NCBI GenBank assembly: GCA_016215625.1
Contig: JACRIW010000030.1
Span: 1 to 50,930, forward strand
Source: Candidatus Eiseniibacteriota bacterium
GTDB lineage: Bacteria; Eisenbacteria; RBG-16-71-46
Length of the DNA stretch: 50,930 bases
Direction of reading: 5' to 3'
Made by a program: the position numbers and the translations under genes. Of the stretch, positions 9,004 to 17,178 are shown piece after piece. How positions within the stretch are numbered: the first letter of the stretch is position 1; every line of letters starts with the position of its first letter. The notes under the pieces are model-generated. The model made no database searches and had not been told where the DNA came from. It saw only the letters and a program-made list of their open reading frames with translations.

Positions 9004-11097
9004 ATGTCGCCCACGCGCATCGGCCGCGAAGTTCTCGGAGACCTCGCCGCCTCGTCCCGTCTCGAATGGCTGGTCACGAACGGCATCGGCGGCTACGCCG
9101 CCGGCACCGTCGGCGGTTCGCTCACGCGCCGCTACCACGGACTTCTCATCGCCGCGCGCAAGCCCCCGGTCGAGCGCACGCTGCTGCTCGCGAAGCTCTC
9201 CGAACGCCTGCAGGTGGACGGCGAGTGGATCGAGCTCGACTGCAACCACTGGCACGGCGGCTCGACGAGCCCGCTCGGCCACCTGCACCTCGAATCCTTC
9301 GCGCTCGAGGGCGCGGTGCCCGTGTGGACCTGGGCGGTCGGCGACACGCGTCTCGAGAAGCGCGTCTGGATGGAGCAGGGGCACAACATCACGTACGTGC
9401 AGTACCGGCTCGTTTCGGCGCACGCGCCGGTGACGCTTGCGCTGCGCGCGTTCGTGGATCATCGCGATCATCACGAGACCACGTCGCTCGGTGAAGCCGA
9501 GGCGGTGGTCGAGCACGTCACCGGCGGGCTCGAGATCAAGATGGGCGCGGACACGATGCCGCTGTGGCTGTTCGCCGACGGCGCCGAGTGCCGCCCCGCG
9601 CACGTCTGGTACCGGCACTACACGCTCGCGGTCGAGACCGAGCGCGGGCTCGACGACGAGCAGGACCTGCTGCTCGCGGGCGAGATCACGCGCACGCTCG
9701 AACCCGGCGAGGCGTTCACGGTGGTCGCGAGTACGCGTCACGACTCCGGCCGCGGCGCGCTGTCGATCGCGAGCGCGCTGCAGCGCCGCCGCGCGCACGA
9801 GAAGCAGCTGCTCGACACCTGGGCGAAGGCACAGGGCAAGCGTGCGAAGGACGCGCCCGAGTGGATCCGCCAGCTCGTGCTCGCGGCCGACGCGTTCGTG
9901 GTCGAGCGGGCGCGCACGAACGGCGACGACCTCGTCATGGGCGCTTCGGGTTCGCCGCGCAGCATCCTCGCGGGCTATCCGTGGTTCACCGACTGGGGCC
10001 GCGACACGATGATCGCGCTGCCGGGCCTGCTGCTCACGACCGGGCGCCACGAACTCGCGCGCGCGGTGCTCACCACCTTCGCGGCGCACGTGGACCGCGG
10101 CATGCTTCCGAACATGTTCCCGGACGACGGTTCGCCGCCCGAGTACAACACGGTGGATGCCGCGCTGTGGTTCTTCCAGGCGGTGCAGTCGTACCTCGAC
10201 GCGACCGACGACCAGTCGCTGCTCGAGCAGGTCTATCCCGCGCTCGAGGACATCGGTGCATGGTACGAGCGTGGCACGCGCTTCGGCATCGGCGTGGACC
10301 CGCGCGACGGACTCGTGACGCAGGGCGCCGACGGCGTCGCCCTCACGTGGATGGACGCGCGCGTCGAAGAGTGGGTGGTCACCCCTCGCCGCGGCAAGCC
10401 GGTGGAGATCAACGCGCTGTGGTTCGCCGCACTCGCGGCCATGTCGCGCTTCGCGCGCAAGCTCGGCCGTCCGCACGAGGCGTACGACGCGCTCGGGCGC
10501 CGCGTGGGGCTCGCGTTCGGCAAGTTCTGGAACGCCGAGAAGAAGTGCCTGTTCGACGTGCTCGACACGCCGTCCGGCCCGGACGCTTCGGTGCGCCCGA
10601 ACCAGATCTTCGCGGTGTCGCTGCCCGACACGCCGCTCGACGCGGCGCAGCGGCGCGCCGTCGTGGACGCGGTCGGACGCCACCTGCTCACGTCGTACGG
10701 CCTGCGTTCGCTCGCGCCCGGCGAGGCCGGCTACCGCCCGCGCATGGTGGGCGACCGCCGCATCCGCGACGGCGCGTACCACCAGGGCACGGTGTGGACG
10801 TGGCTGCTGCCGCACTACGCGCTGGCGCATTTCCGCGCGTACGGCGACCGCGACGCCGCGCTCGCCGTGCTGCAGCCGTACTCCGACCTCATGCACGCGA
10901 TGGCGGTGGGCACGCTGCCCGAAGTCGCCGACGGCGACGTGCCGCACACCCCGCGCGGCTGCTTCGCGCAGGCGTGGACCGTGGGCGAGACGTTGCGCGC
11001 GTGGCACACGCTGGCCGAGGCGAAGCCGAAGACTCCGGCGCGCGTGCGTGCGGCTTCACCCAAGCGCGCGAAGAACGCCGTGGCGGCGCACGCCTGA
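9004..11097 (+). CDS. Glycogen debranching enzyme (amylo-alpha-1,6-glucosidase)
   Basis: A 697-aa cytoplasmic glycoside hydrolase expected to hydrolyse alpha-1,6 branch glucose in glycogen. The N-terminal third (EWLVTNGIGGYAAGTVGG, TRRYHGLLIAA) matches the bacterial/archaeal-type debranching N-domain. The C-terminal half (from about residue 270) is an alpha/alpha-toroid catalytic domain with the signature segments GYPWFTDWGRDTMIALPGL and TWMDARVEEWVVTPR followed by GKPVEINALW, and YHQGTVWTWLLPHY near the end. The length is normal for this family (GH133-like). The ATG at 9004 has GGAGG 6-8 nt upstream; the longer reading from 8947 overlaps the promoter and is rejected. No other glycogen gene is present in the window. 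A hairpin terminator follows. Confidence 0.9.
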   Translation: MSPTRIGREVLGDLAASSRLEWLVTNGIGGYAAGTVGGSLTRRYHGLLIAARKPPVERTLLLAKLSERLQVDGEWIELDCNHWHGGSTSPLGHLHLESFALEGAVPVWTWAVGDTRLEKRVWMEQGHNITYVQYRLVSAHAPVTLALRAFVDHRDHHETTSLGEAEAVVEHVTGGLEIKMGADTMPLWLFADGAECRPAHVWYRHYTLAVETERGLDDEQDLLLAGEITRTLEPGEAFTVVASTRHDSGRGALSIASALQRRRAHEKQLLDTWAKAQGKRAKDAPEWIRQLVLAADAFVVERARTNGDDLVMGASGSPRSILAGYPWFTDWGRDTMIALPGLLLTTGRHELARAVLTTFAAHVDRGMLPNMFPDDGSPPEYNTVDAALWFFQAVQSYLDATDDQSLLEQVYPALEDIGAWYERGTRFGIGVDPRDGLVTQGADGVALTWMDARVEEWVVTPRRGKPVEINALWFAALAAMSRFARKLGRPHEAYDALGRRVGLAFGKFWNAEKKCLFDVLDTPSGPDASVRPNQIFAVSLPDTPLDAAQRRAVVDAVGRHLLTSYGLRSLAPGEAGYRPRMVGDRRIRDGAYHQGTVWTWLLPHYALAHFRAYGDRDAALAVLQPYSDLMHAMAVGTLPEVADGDVPHTPRGCFAQAWTVGETLRAWHTLAEAKPKTPARVRAASPKRAKNAVAAHA

Positions 11098-11145
11098 CGC
11101 GGCCACGAACGGCTGGAGCGCTCCCGCTCCCGGCCGATACCCAGC

Positions 11146-11174
11146 GGGGCGCCCGCCGTCCGGGTGGGCGCCCC
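11146..11174 (+). terminator. Intrinsic terminator after the debranching enzyme
   Basis: 12-bp stem (11146-11157 with 11163-11174, one G-T pair) and a 5-nt loop, starting 48 nt after the stop. No long T run follows (TTGCATT), so efficiency is uncertain. Confidence 0.6.
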
Positions 11175-11200
11175 TTGCATTCGACAGACGAGGACTCGAG

Positions 11201-13288
11201 ATGACCGTCCCCTCCGGCCGTTCGCTCCCACGCCGCGCCCTCGCCGTGCTGCTCGCGTTCGCCGTACTGGCGCCGCTCGCTTCGGCGATGCTCACCGGCG
11301 CGCGCAAGCGCGACGTCCTTCCGACCATCGTGTTCGTGCAGCGCAACGACGTGCCCGGCTCCGGCATCGTGCCCGGCGTCGGCCCCGCCGGGCGCTCGAT
11401 CGTCACCGGCGGCCGGTTGGTCGTGCGCGAGAGCGACGGCCGCATGCATCCACTCGTCGCCGACGGGCGCTTTTACGACGTGGCCGATCCCGCCGTGTCG
11501 TACGACGGGCGCTGGGTCGCGTTCGCCGCGGTGACGGCGCGCGACAGCGCGTGGCGCCTGTGGGTGTGCGACGCCGGCGGTCGCGACGTGCGCGCGCTCA
11601 CGCGCTCCGACCGCCCCGCCGCGGCCGGCCCGGCGAAGTTCGCCCGCTACGACGACTTCGATCCCTGCTGGCTGCCCGACGGGCGCGTCGTGTTCGCGAG
11701 CACGCGCTATCCGCTGCTCTCGCAGCAGGGCCCGGTCGCGAGCAACCTGTTCGTCGTGAACGCCGACGGATCGGGGCTCACGCGCATCACGACCGAACGC
11801 CAGGGCGGGGAAGAGCCGAGCGTGGATCCCACCGACGGACGGCTGCTCTACGCGCGCTGGTTCTTCAACCGCTATCGAGCGGCGGACAACACCGCGGGCA
11901 TCGTCGCCGGTTTCGAAGGAGCGATGAGCGCCGACACGGTGGACCTCTGGCACGCGGGCGGGATCGAGTACGACGGCGATCACCTGCGACTGGCGGGCGG
12001 CGAGCCGCGCACGCGCACCGGCCAGCAGGCGTACCAGCCGATCATGCTCCGCGACACGACGTTCGTGGGCGTGCGCGCCGAGCGCACGAACCTCATGCGT
12101 TCGGGACGGCTCGGGCTGCAGGCGTTCGCGAAGCGCTTCGGCGCCGCTCGGCCGCTGTTCGGCTTCGGAGCGGCGCAGGGCTGGTCGGCGTGCGCGCCGC
12201 TCGCGCTGCCCGACGGCCGCGTGCTCTTCAGCATGGACGAACACGGCACGGGCAACTTCGATCTCTACGTGTGCGAGGCGAGCGGCGCCGGCCTGCAGCA
12301 GGTCACGCAGGCGCCCGGCACGCTCGAACTCGACGCCGCGCTGCTCGCGCCGCGCCCGCTGCCGCCGCCGCCGCTGTACGGCAAGGGCTGGCCCGATCCG
12401 GCCGACGCCGCGCCGCGCACGACGGTGGACGCCGTGCGCGCGGACGAGCGCACATCGCGCTTCGACTGCTTCAACGTGTTCACCAACGCCGACGTGGACG
12501 CGCCGTTCCCCGACGGCCTGCCGGTGCAGCGCGGACTGCGCATCCGGTTCTACACCGCGATGCCGCGGCCGGACGCCGAGGGCGCGGACTCGCTCGTGCT
12601 GCTGCGCGAGACGCCCGTCTCGCCGCAGGGCGGGGTGCACGTGGACACCGCGCCGAGCGACCTGCCCATGTTCGAGCAGATCGTGGACGCGAGCGGGAAG
12701 GTGCTGCGCTCGGCCTCCGGCCCCACGCACGTCGCGGGCTTCAACTGGACGCGCCCGGGCACGGGCACCAAGTGCGTTGGCTGCCACGCCGGGCATTCGG
12801 CGCAGCCGGTCGCGGTGAGCGCGGGCGACGCGGAGTGGTTCAACGCCGCGCCCAGCGCGCACGCGACCGCCTCGAGCAGCCAGCGTGAGGGCACGGGCCC
12901 GGCCGCACTCGTGGACCGCCGGACACGGGGTGAACTCACCCAGGTGGCGTGGCTCGCGGACACGAGCGCCGCGCAGTGGGTGCGGCTCCAGTGGCAGGAA
13001 ATCATGGAGACGCGCGCGGTCGTCCTTTATGCTCTGCGCGGCAAAACCAAGGAAGGCGGGCCATGGCGCGTGCGGCGCGGCGAGCTCGTCTTCTTCCAAC
13101 AGGGCCGGGAAGTGGGGCGGGTGCCCGTCGCGCGCGAGTTGTCCGCGGAGGGAACCCGTTTCGATTTTCCGCCCGTTCGCATGGACGCGCTGGAGTTCCG
13201 GCCCACCGTGGTGGACGGAAAGCTGCGCGGACGGCCGATCACCGGTCTCGCCGAGATCACCACCTCGTCTCGACTCGCCTGGGAGTAA
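11201..13288 (+). CDS. Exported monohaem protein with TolB-like propeller and hydrazine-synthase-alpha-like domain
   Basis: A 695-aa exported protein. The ATG at 11201 follows a GAGG site and starts a signal peptide (RRALAVLLAFAVLAPLASA). Residues about 35-410 are TolB/PD40-like propeller blades (VSYDGRWVAFAA, CWLPDGRVVFAS, NLFVVNADGSGLTRIT, ALPDGRVLFSMDEHG). Residues about 420-540 resemble the middle domain of hydrazine synthase subunit alpha (GLPVQRGLRIRFYTAMP) and contain a single c-type haem site, KCVGCHAGH, at Cys525. Residues about 550-695 look like a discoidin/F5-8-type sandwich. Homologues with this layout are common outside anammox bacteria, so hydrazine synthesis is not implied; a periplasmic electron-transfer or sugar-binding role is equally open. 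The next gene begins 3 nt after the stop. Confidence 0.75.
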   Translation: MTVPSGRSLPRRALAVLLAFAVLAPLASAMLTGARKRDVLPTIVFVQRNDVPGSGIVPGVGPAGRSIVTGGRLVVRESDGRMHPLVADGRFYDVADPAVSYDGRWVAFAAVTARDSAWRLWVCDAGGRDVRALTRSDRPAAAGPAKFARYDDFDPCWLPDGRVVFASTRYPLLSQQGPVASNLFVVNADGSGLTRITTERQGGEEPSVDPTDGRLLYARWFFNRYRAADNTAGIVAGFEGAMSADTVDLWHAGGIEYDGDHLRLAGGEPRTRTGQQAYQPIMLRDTTFVGVRAERTNLMRSGRLGLQAFAKRFGAARPLFGFGAAQGWSACAPLALPDGRVLFSMDEHGTGNFDLYVCEASGAGLQQVTQAPGTLELDAALLAPRPLPPPPLYGKGWPDPADAAPRTTVDAVRADERTSRFDCFNVFTNADVDAPFPDGLPVQRGLRIRFYTAMPRPDAEGADSLVLLRETPVSPQGGVHVDTAPSDLPMFEQIVDASGKVLRSASGPTHVAGFNWTRPGTGTKCVGCHAGHSAQPVAVSAGDAEWFNAAPSAHATASSSQREGTGPAALVDRRTRGELTQVAWLADTSAAQWVRLQWQEIMETRAVVLYALRGKTKEGGPWRVRRGELVFFQQGREVGRVPVARELSAEGTRFDFPPVRMDALEFRPTVVDGKLRGRPITGLAEITTSSRLAWE

Positions 13289-13291
13289 CGC

Positions 13292-16102
13292 ATGCGCCGC
13301 CTCGGATCTTCCTGCTTCGCCGGATTCCTGCTCGGAGTTCTCGCCCTGGTCCCCGCCGCCGTCTCGGCGCAGGGATTCCAGGCGGTCACCACCAAGGACG
13401 GCACCGACGTGTGGGCCGTCGGCGACGCGGGCGTCGTGTACCGCTCGCTCGGCGGCGGAACGACCTTCGCCCAGTCGCAGCTCGGCATCCGCACGCTGCG
13501 CGCCATCGCGCACCGCGGGCTGGGCGTGATCGTCGTCGGGGACTCGGGCTACGTGTTCCGCAGCACCGACAACGGGCTTTCGTTCGCGACGCAGGCGATC
13601 GCGGGGGCGCCCGTGCTGCGCGCGGTGACGCTCGCGAGCGCGACGCGCGCCTACGCGGCCGGCGACGGTGGCGCCGTGCTGCGCAGCGACGACGCCGGCG
13701 CCACGTGGACGCCGCAGTCGAGCGGCACCGTGCAGACGCTCCACGCGTTGTCGTTCACGGACGCCGACCACGGCATCGCGGTGGGCGCCGGCGGCACGCT
13801 GATCGTGACGAACGACGGCGGAGCGAACTGGACCACGCAGCCGCTCTCGACCACGAACACGCTCTACGCGATCGCGCGCAACGGTTCGACCGTCTGGCTC
13901 GGCGGCGCGGCGAGCACGCTGCTCAAGAGCACGAACGGCGGCGGGAGTTTCTCGAGCGTCAGCCTGCACACCGACCATCGGCCCGACGTGCGCGCGCTGT
14001 CCGCGCCCGCGGCCAGCGAGATCTGGGTCGGTGGTGGCGGCGGATTCGTGCGCCGCAGCGTGGACGGCGGCACGAACTGGACGTTCCCCATCCACGAGCA
14101 GTACGGCCCGACGAGCGGCATCGCCTTCACGTCGGGCGCCGGTTTCGCGGTCTCGAGCACGAACCGCATCGTGACGCGCTGGAACGGCGGCTCGTCCATG
14201 CTCCTGCCGACCGGTGCGACGGTCGCGCGCGCGTGGGCCAAGACCATGGGCACCAGCGGCACGCAGATCATCCGCGGCCGCACGCTCGCCGTGCATCCGC
14301 TGCAGCGCGACGTGATCTACGACTGGAGCGGCGACTCGCTCTACCGCTCGCCCGACGGCGGCGAGACGTGGCGGTTCGTGCGGCGCGTCAACAACAACGG
14401 CCACGCGAACGCGTTCACGATTTCGCCCAAGGACACCCTGCAGATGGTCGCGGCGGTCGTCACGAGCGGCGGCACGCGCCAGATCTGGCGCAGCGTCGAC
14501 GGCGGCGCGACCTGGACGCCGACGCTGACGCACGCGTTCGGCGAGTACGGCATTCCGCTCGAGCGCCATCCCGACAAGCCGGACACGCTCTACTTCGGCG
14601 GCGACTCGGATTCGCTGCAGCGCTCGGTGGACGGCGGTGCCACGTGGTCCTACTGGGGGCACCAGTGGTTCCGCAGTCCGTGCGACATCATCATCGTGCC
14701 CGAGGCCGACAACGTCGTGCTCGTGGCCGACGGCATCACCGGAAGCGGCATCGGTGAGCTGTGGCAGTCGAGCGACGGCGGCGTGTTCTACACGCGGCGC
14801 CAGCTCGCGAACGGCTCGGAGATTCCGGGGATGAGCTGCGGACGGCTGCGCAACAACGTCGCGTTCGGCACGACGTGGTCCGCCACCGGCGTACGGTCGT
14901 CCTCGGACTTCGGCGTCACCTGGCCGCTCGTCAACGACCTCAACCGCACCGGCCAGAACGTGGCGTCGTCGTGGGGCACGGACGTCGCGGGAGACGATCC
15001 GAACGTCGTGCTCGTCGGCGTGTACTCCGGCGGCGTCGGCTACTTGAGCTGGGACGGCGGCACCACGTTCGCCGGCTCGGCGCTCGGCGGGTCCAACTAC
15101 AGCCTGCTCGCGCGCGACCGCGGCACGCTCGTGGCGCAGCAGAGCGGCGGCGTCTACAAGCTGCGCGCGACCTACACCTACACGCCGTCGGCCGGCGCGC
15201 AGTCGCTCGTCGTGACCGCTCCCAACGGCGGCGAGTCGTGGGACGTGGGCAGCGTGCACGCGATCACCTGGAACGGCGCGAACGTCGCGCTCGCGCGCAT
15301 CGAGTACCGGCGCAGCGCGGGCGATCCGTGGGTGACGATCGCCGACGTCGAGGGTTACGCCGGCACGTACGCGTGGACCGTGCCGAACGACCCGACCGCG
15401 ACCGCGGAAGTGCGCGTGCGCGACGCCGCGGACTCCAACCCGAGCGACGTGAGCAACGCCGTGTTCACGATCGCGCAGGTGTTCACGCCGCAGTACGACG
15501 CGCTGCCGTCGCTGCTCGACATGGGCAACGTGGACGTGACGATCGGCGAGTTCGCCACCTTCACGCTGAGCGATCCCGGGACGGCGGCGCTGAACGTGAC
15601 CAACGTGACGAGCGACAATCCTCGTTTCACGCCCGTGCGCACGATCTTCTCGATTCCCGCGGGCGGCAGCGACACGCTCGGTGTGTGGTTCCGGCCGCTG
15701 GCCGCCGGTGCCGACAGCGCGCAGCTGACCGTCTACGGTAACGACGCCGGTTCGCCGCACACGCTGCGGGTGCGCGGCAACGCCGGCGCGTTCCTCGCGG
15801 TGGACGGTGGCTCGCCGGCCGCGTTCGCGCTCGCGCCCAATGCGCCCAATCCGTTCGGTGCGAACGGCCGCACGCTGGTGCGCTTCGACGTGCCGCGCCG
15901 CGCGCGCGTGCGCGTGGACGTGTACGACGTGCAGGGCCAGCGCATCGCCACGCTCGCCGACGGCGAGATGGCCCCGGGCCGCTACTCGCTGGCCTTCGGC
16001 ACGGGAGTGCCCGGCGTGCCGCGCCTGCGTTCGGGCGTGTTCTTCGTGCGCATGACCGCGCCGGGATTCACGGCGACGCGAAGGATGCTGGTGCTGGAGT
16101 AG
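13292..16102 (+). CDS. Secreted BNR/YCF48-type propeller protein with FlgD-type C-terminal domain
   Basis: A 936-aa exported protein. The start has a GGGAG site 6 nt upstream. Signal peptide MRRLGSSCFAGFLLGVLALVPAAVSA. Residues about 25-610 are BNR/Asp-box-like blades (VYRSLGGGTTF, VFRSTDNGLSF, VLRSDDAGATW, IWRSVDGGATW), as in YCF48/sortilin-type propellers. Then an Ig-like module (PNGGESWDVGSVHAITWNG), an ASPM/SPD-2/Hydin-like module (LDMGNVDVTIGEFATFTLSD, about 735-830), and a FlgD-type C-terminal domain (PNAPNPFG, VDVYDVQGQRIATLADG, GVFFVRM). It is probably surface-attached or released by the same route as the other C-terminal-domain proteins. It lies 3 nt behind the monohaem gene, hence is probably co-transcribed. 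No catalytic residues are identified. Confidence 0.75.
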   Translation: MRRLGSSCFAGFLLGVLALVPAAVSAQGFQAVTTKDGTDVWAVGDAGVVYRSLGGGTTFAQSQLGIRTLRAIAHRGLGVIVVGDSGYVFRSTDNGLSFATQAIAGAPVLRAVTLASATRAYAAGDGGAVLRSDDAGATWTPQSSGTVQTLHALSFTDADHGIAVGAGGTLIVTNDGGANWTTQPLSTTNTLYAIARNGSTVWLGGAASTLLKSTNGGGSFSSVSLHTDHRPDVRALSAPAASEIWVGGGGGFVRRSVDGGTNWTFPIHEQYGPTSGIAFTSGAGFAVSSTNRIVTRWNGGSSMLLPTGATVARAWAKTMGTSGTQIIRGRTLAVHPLQRDVIYDWSGDSLYRSPDGGETWRFVRRVNNNGHANAFTISPKDTLQMVAAVVTSGGTRQIWRSVDGGATWTPTLTHAFGEYGIPLERHPDKPDTLYFGGDSDSLQRSVDGGATWSYWGHQWFRSPCDIIIVPEADNVVLVADGITGSGIGELWQSSDGGVFYTRRQLANGSEIPGMSCGRLRNNVAFGTTWSATGVRSSSDFGVTWPLVNDLNRTGQNVASSWGTDVAGDDPNVVLVGVYSGGVGYLSWDGGTTFAGSALGGSNYSLLARDRGTLVAQQSGGVYKLRATYTYTPSAGAQSLVVTAPNGGESWDVGSVHAITWNGANVALARIEYRRSAGDPWVTIADVEGYAGTYAWTVPNDPTATAEVRVRDAADSNPSDVSNAVFTIAQVFTPQYDALPSLLDMGNVDVTIGEFATFTLSDPGTAALNVTNVTSDNPRFTPVRTIFSIPAGGSDTLGVWFRPLAAGADSAQLTVYGNDAGSPHTLRVRGNAGAFLAVDGGSPAAFALAPNAPNPFGANGRTLVRFDVPRRARVRVDVYDVQGQRIATLADGEMAPGRYSLAFGTGVPGVPRLRSGVFFVRMTAPGFTATRRMLVLE

Positions 16103-16144
16103 GGGGGCGGTCTTCGCAACGAAAAGACTGTCCTCGGGAACACC

Positions 16145-16181
16145 GAAGCCCGGCCGCTCGTCGTTCGAGCGGCCGGGCTTC
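16145..16181. terminator. Bidirectional terminator between convergent genes
   Basis: A perfect 16-bp inverted repeat (16145-16160 with 16166-16181) around a 5-nt loop, between the end of the BNR gene at 16102 and the end of the reverse uridine kinase gene at 16285. Ends read TTCTTC on the forward strand, so it could serve both directions. Confidence 0.75.
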
Positions 16182-16284
16182 TTCGTGCGCCGGGCACCGC
16201 GACTCTCGCGTGAGCGCTAACTGGCAGCGCTGCCGATCGCGTGATGGATCCCTGACGCTCGGCGCGCCACCGCGCGACGAAGTT

Positions 16285-16941
16285 CTACGCGTTGATCGCG
16301 GTCGGGTCCACCGCGACGCCGCGTTCGCGCAGCAGCTCGCGGATCTTCGTCTTCAGCAGGTCGATCGCGACCTTGTTGTGGCCGCCGCCGGGAATGATCA
16401 CGTCGGCGAAACGCTTGGTCGGCTCGACGAACTGCAGGTGCATCGGACGCACGCTCTCCTCGTACTGACGGAGGATCGAATCCACCGCGCGGCCGCGCTC
16501 GATGAGGTCGCGCTTCAGGCGGCGGATCAGGCGCACGTCGGCGTCGGCGTCCACGAAGAGCTTGATGTCCATGAGCGCGCGCAGCTCGGGATCGTGGAAG
16601 ATCAGGATGCCTTCGAGCACGACGATCAGGTGGTCGCTGATGCGCCGCGTCTCGGCCAGCCGGCAGTGGTGCGTGTAGTCGTACATCGGCTGGTCGATCG
16701 CCTTGCCTTCGAGCAGCTCGCGCAGGTGCGCGGCCAGCAGTTCGTTGTCGAAGGCGTCGGGATGATCGAAGTTGCGCGCCTCGCGATCCCGGAACGGGAT
16801 CTCCTCGAGGTTCTTGTAATAAGAGTCCTGATCGACGATGACGACTTTCTCGGACCCGAGTTCACGCACGATGGTGCGTGCGACCAGGGTCTTTCCGGAG
16901 CCGGAACCACCGGCGATGCCGATCAGGATGCGTCGCGCCAT
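16285..16941 (-). CDS. udk: Uridine kinase
   Basis: A 218-aa cytoplasmic kinase that phosphorylates uridine and cytidine to UMP and CMP in pyrimidine salvage. The Walker A motif GGSGSGKT is at residues 11-18, followed by the family segments VDQDSYYKNL, NFDHPDAFDNELL, YDYTHHCR and LIVVLEGILIFHD, and RLIRRLKRDLIERGR. Length is standard (about 210-220 aa). The ATG at 16941 has no obvious ribosome site but sits 9 bp behind a strong -10 element, so the transcript may be leaderless or nearly so. It is monocistronic and divergent from the pgs unit. The last segment PTAINA is not conserved. Confidence 0.93.
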   Translation of the reverse strand: MARRILIGIAGGSGSGKTLVARTIVRELGSEKVVIVDQDSYYKNLEEIPFRDREARNFDHPDAFDNELLAAHLRELLEGKAIDQPMYDYTHHCRLAETRRISDHLIVVLEGILIFHDPELRALMDIKLFVDADADVRLIRRLKRDLIERGRAVDSILRQYEESVRPMHLQFVEPTKRFADVIIPGGGHNKVAIDLLKTKIRELLRERGVAVDPTAINA

Positions 16942-16950
16942 GCGAGCCGC

Positions 16951-16979
16951 ACCCTAGCGTGGCCTTTCCGCGCGGTCAA
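16951..16979 (-). promoter_or_regulatory. Promoter of udk, near-leaderless
   Basis: Reverse strand TTGACC (16974-16979), 17 bp, TAGGGT (16951-16956). The same two hexamers recur in front of the TonB operon at 30066-30095. The start codon is 9 bp beyond the -10. Confidence 0.6.
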
Positions 16980-17178
16980 AAGGGGAGCAGCGCCGGGGCC
17001 GCCGCGTGAAGCCGCGTCACTCCGGGCGCTGCTTTCGGCAACGTGCGAAGTGGACGTATCAGGCACCGCGGGCGCTTCACCTCTGCAGGTGACCGACAGG
17101 GACGGAAGCCCCTCGCAACCCCACGCGACGGCGGGCGCTCGGTCGCATGCCACCCACCATCAGGGCTTCGTTCCTCTC
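16957..17178 (+). other. Leader region of the BNR-pgs unit
   Basis: About 220 bp upstream of the gene at 17179. A weak forward promoter could be TTCGGC, 17 bp, TATCAG around 17036-17064, leaving a leader of about 110 nt that includes a small CACCT/AGGTG hairpin (17078-17092). The leader contains a GGGACGGAAGCC-like string reminiscent of a c-di-GMP riboswitch core, but the rest does not fit (see rejected items). Confidence 0.3.

Noticed and set aside
10889-15760. A 1623-codon reverse open frame across the haem and BNR genes
   Set aside because: Arg/Ala/His-rich composition and overlap with three well-supported forward genes; no start context.
17068-17178. Possible c-di-GMP-I riboswitch before the BNR-pgs unit (GGGACGGAAGCC string)
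   Set aside because: The GGGACGCAAAGCC core is only partly matched, the hairpin ahead of it would have a 2-3-bp stem, and the second conserved stem with its tetraloop receptor is missing. A covariance-model scan would settle it.
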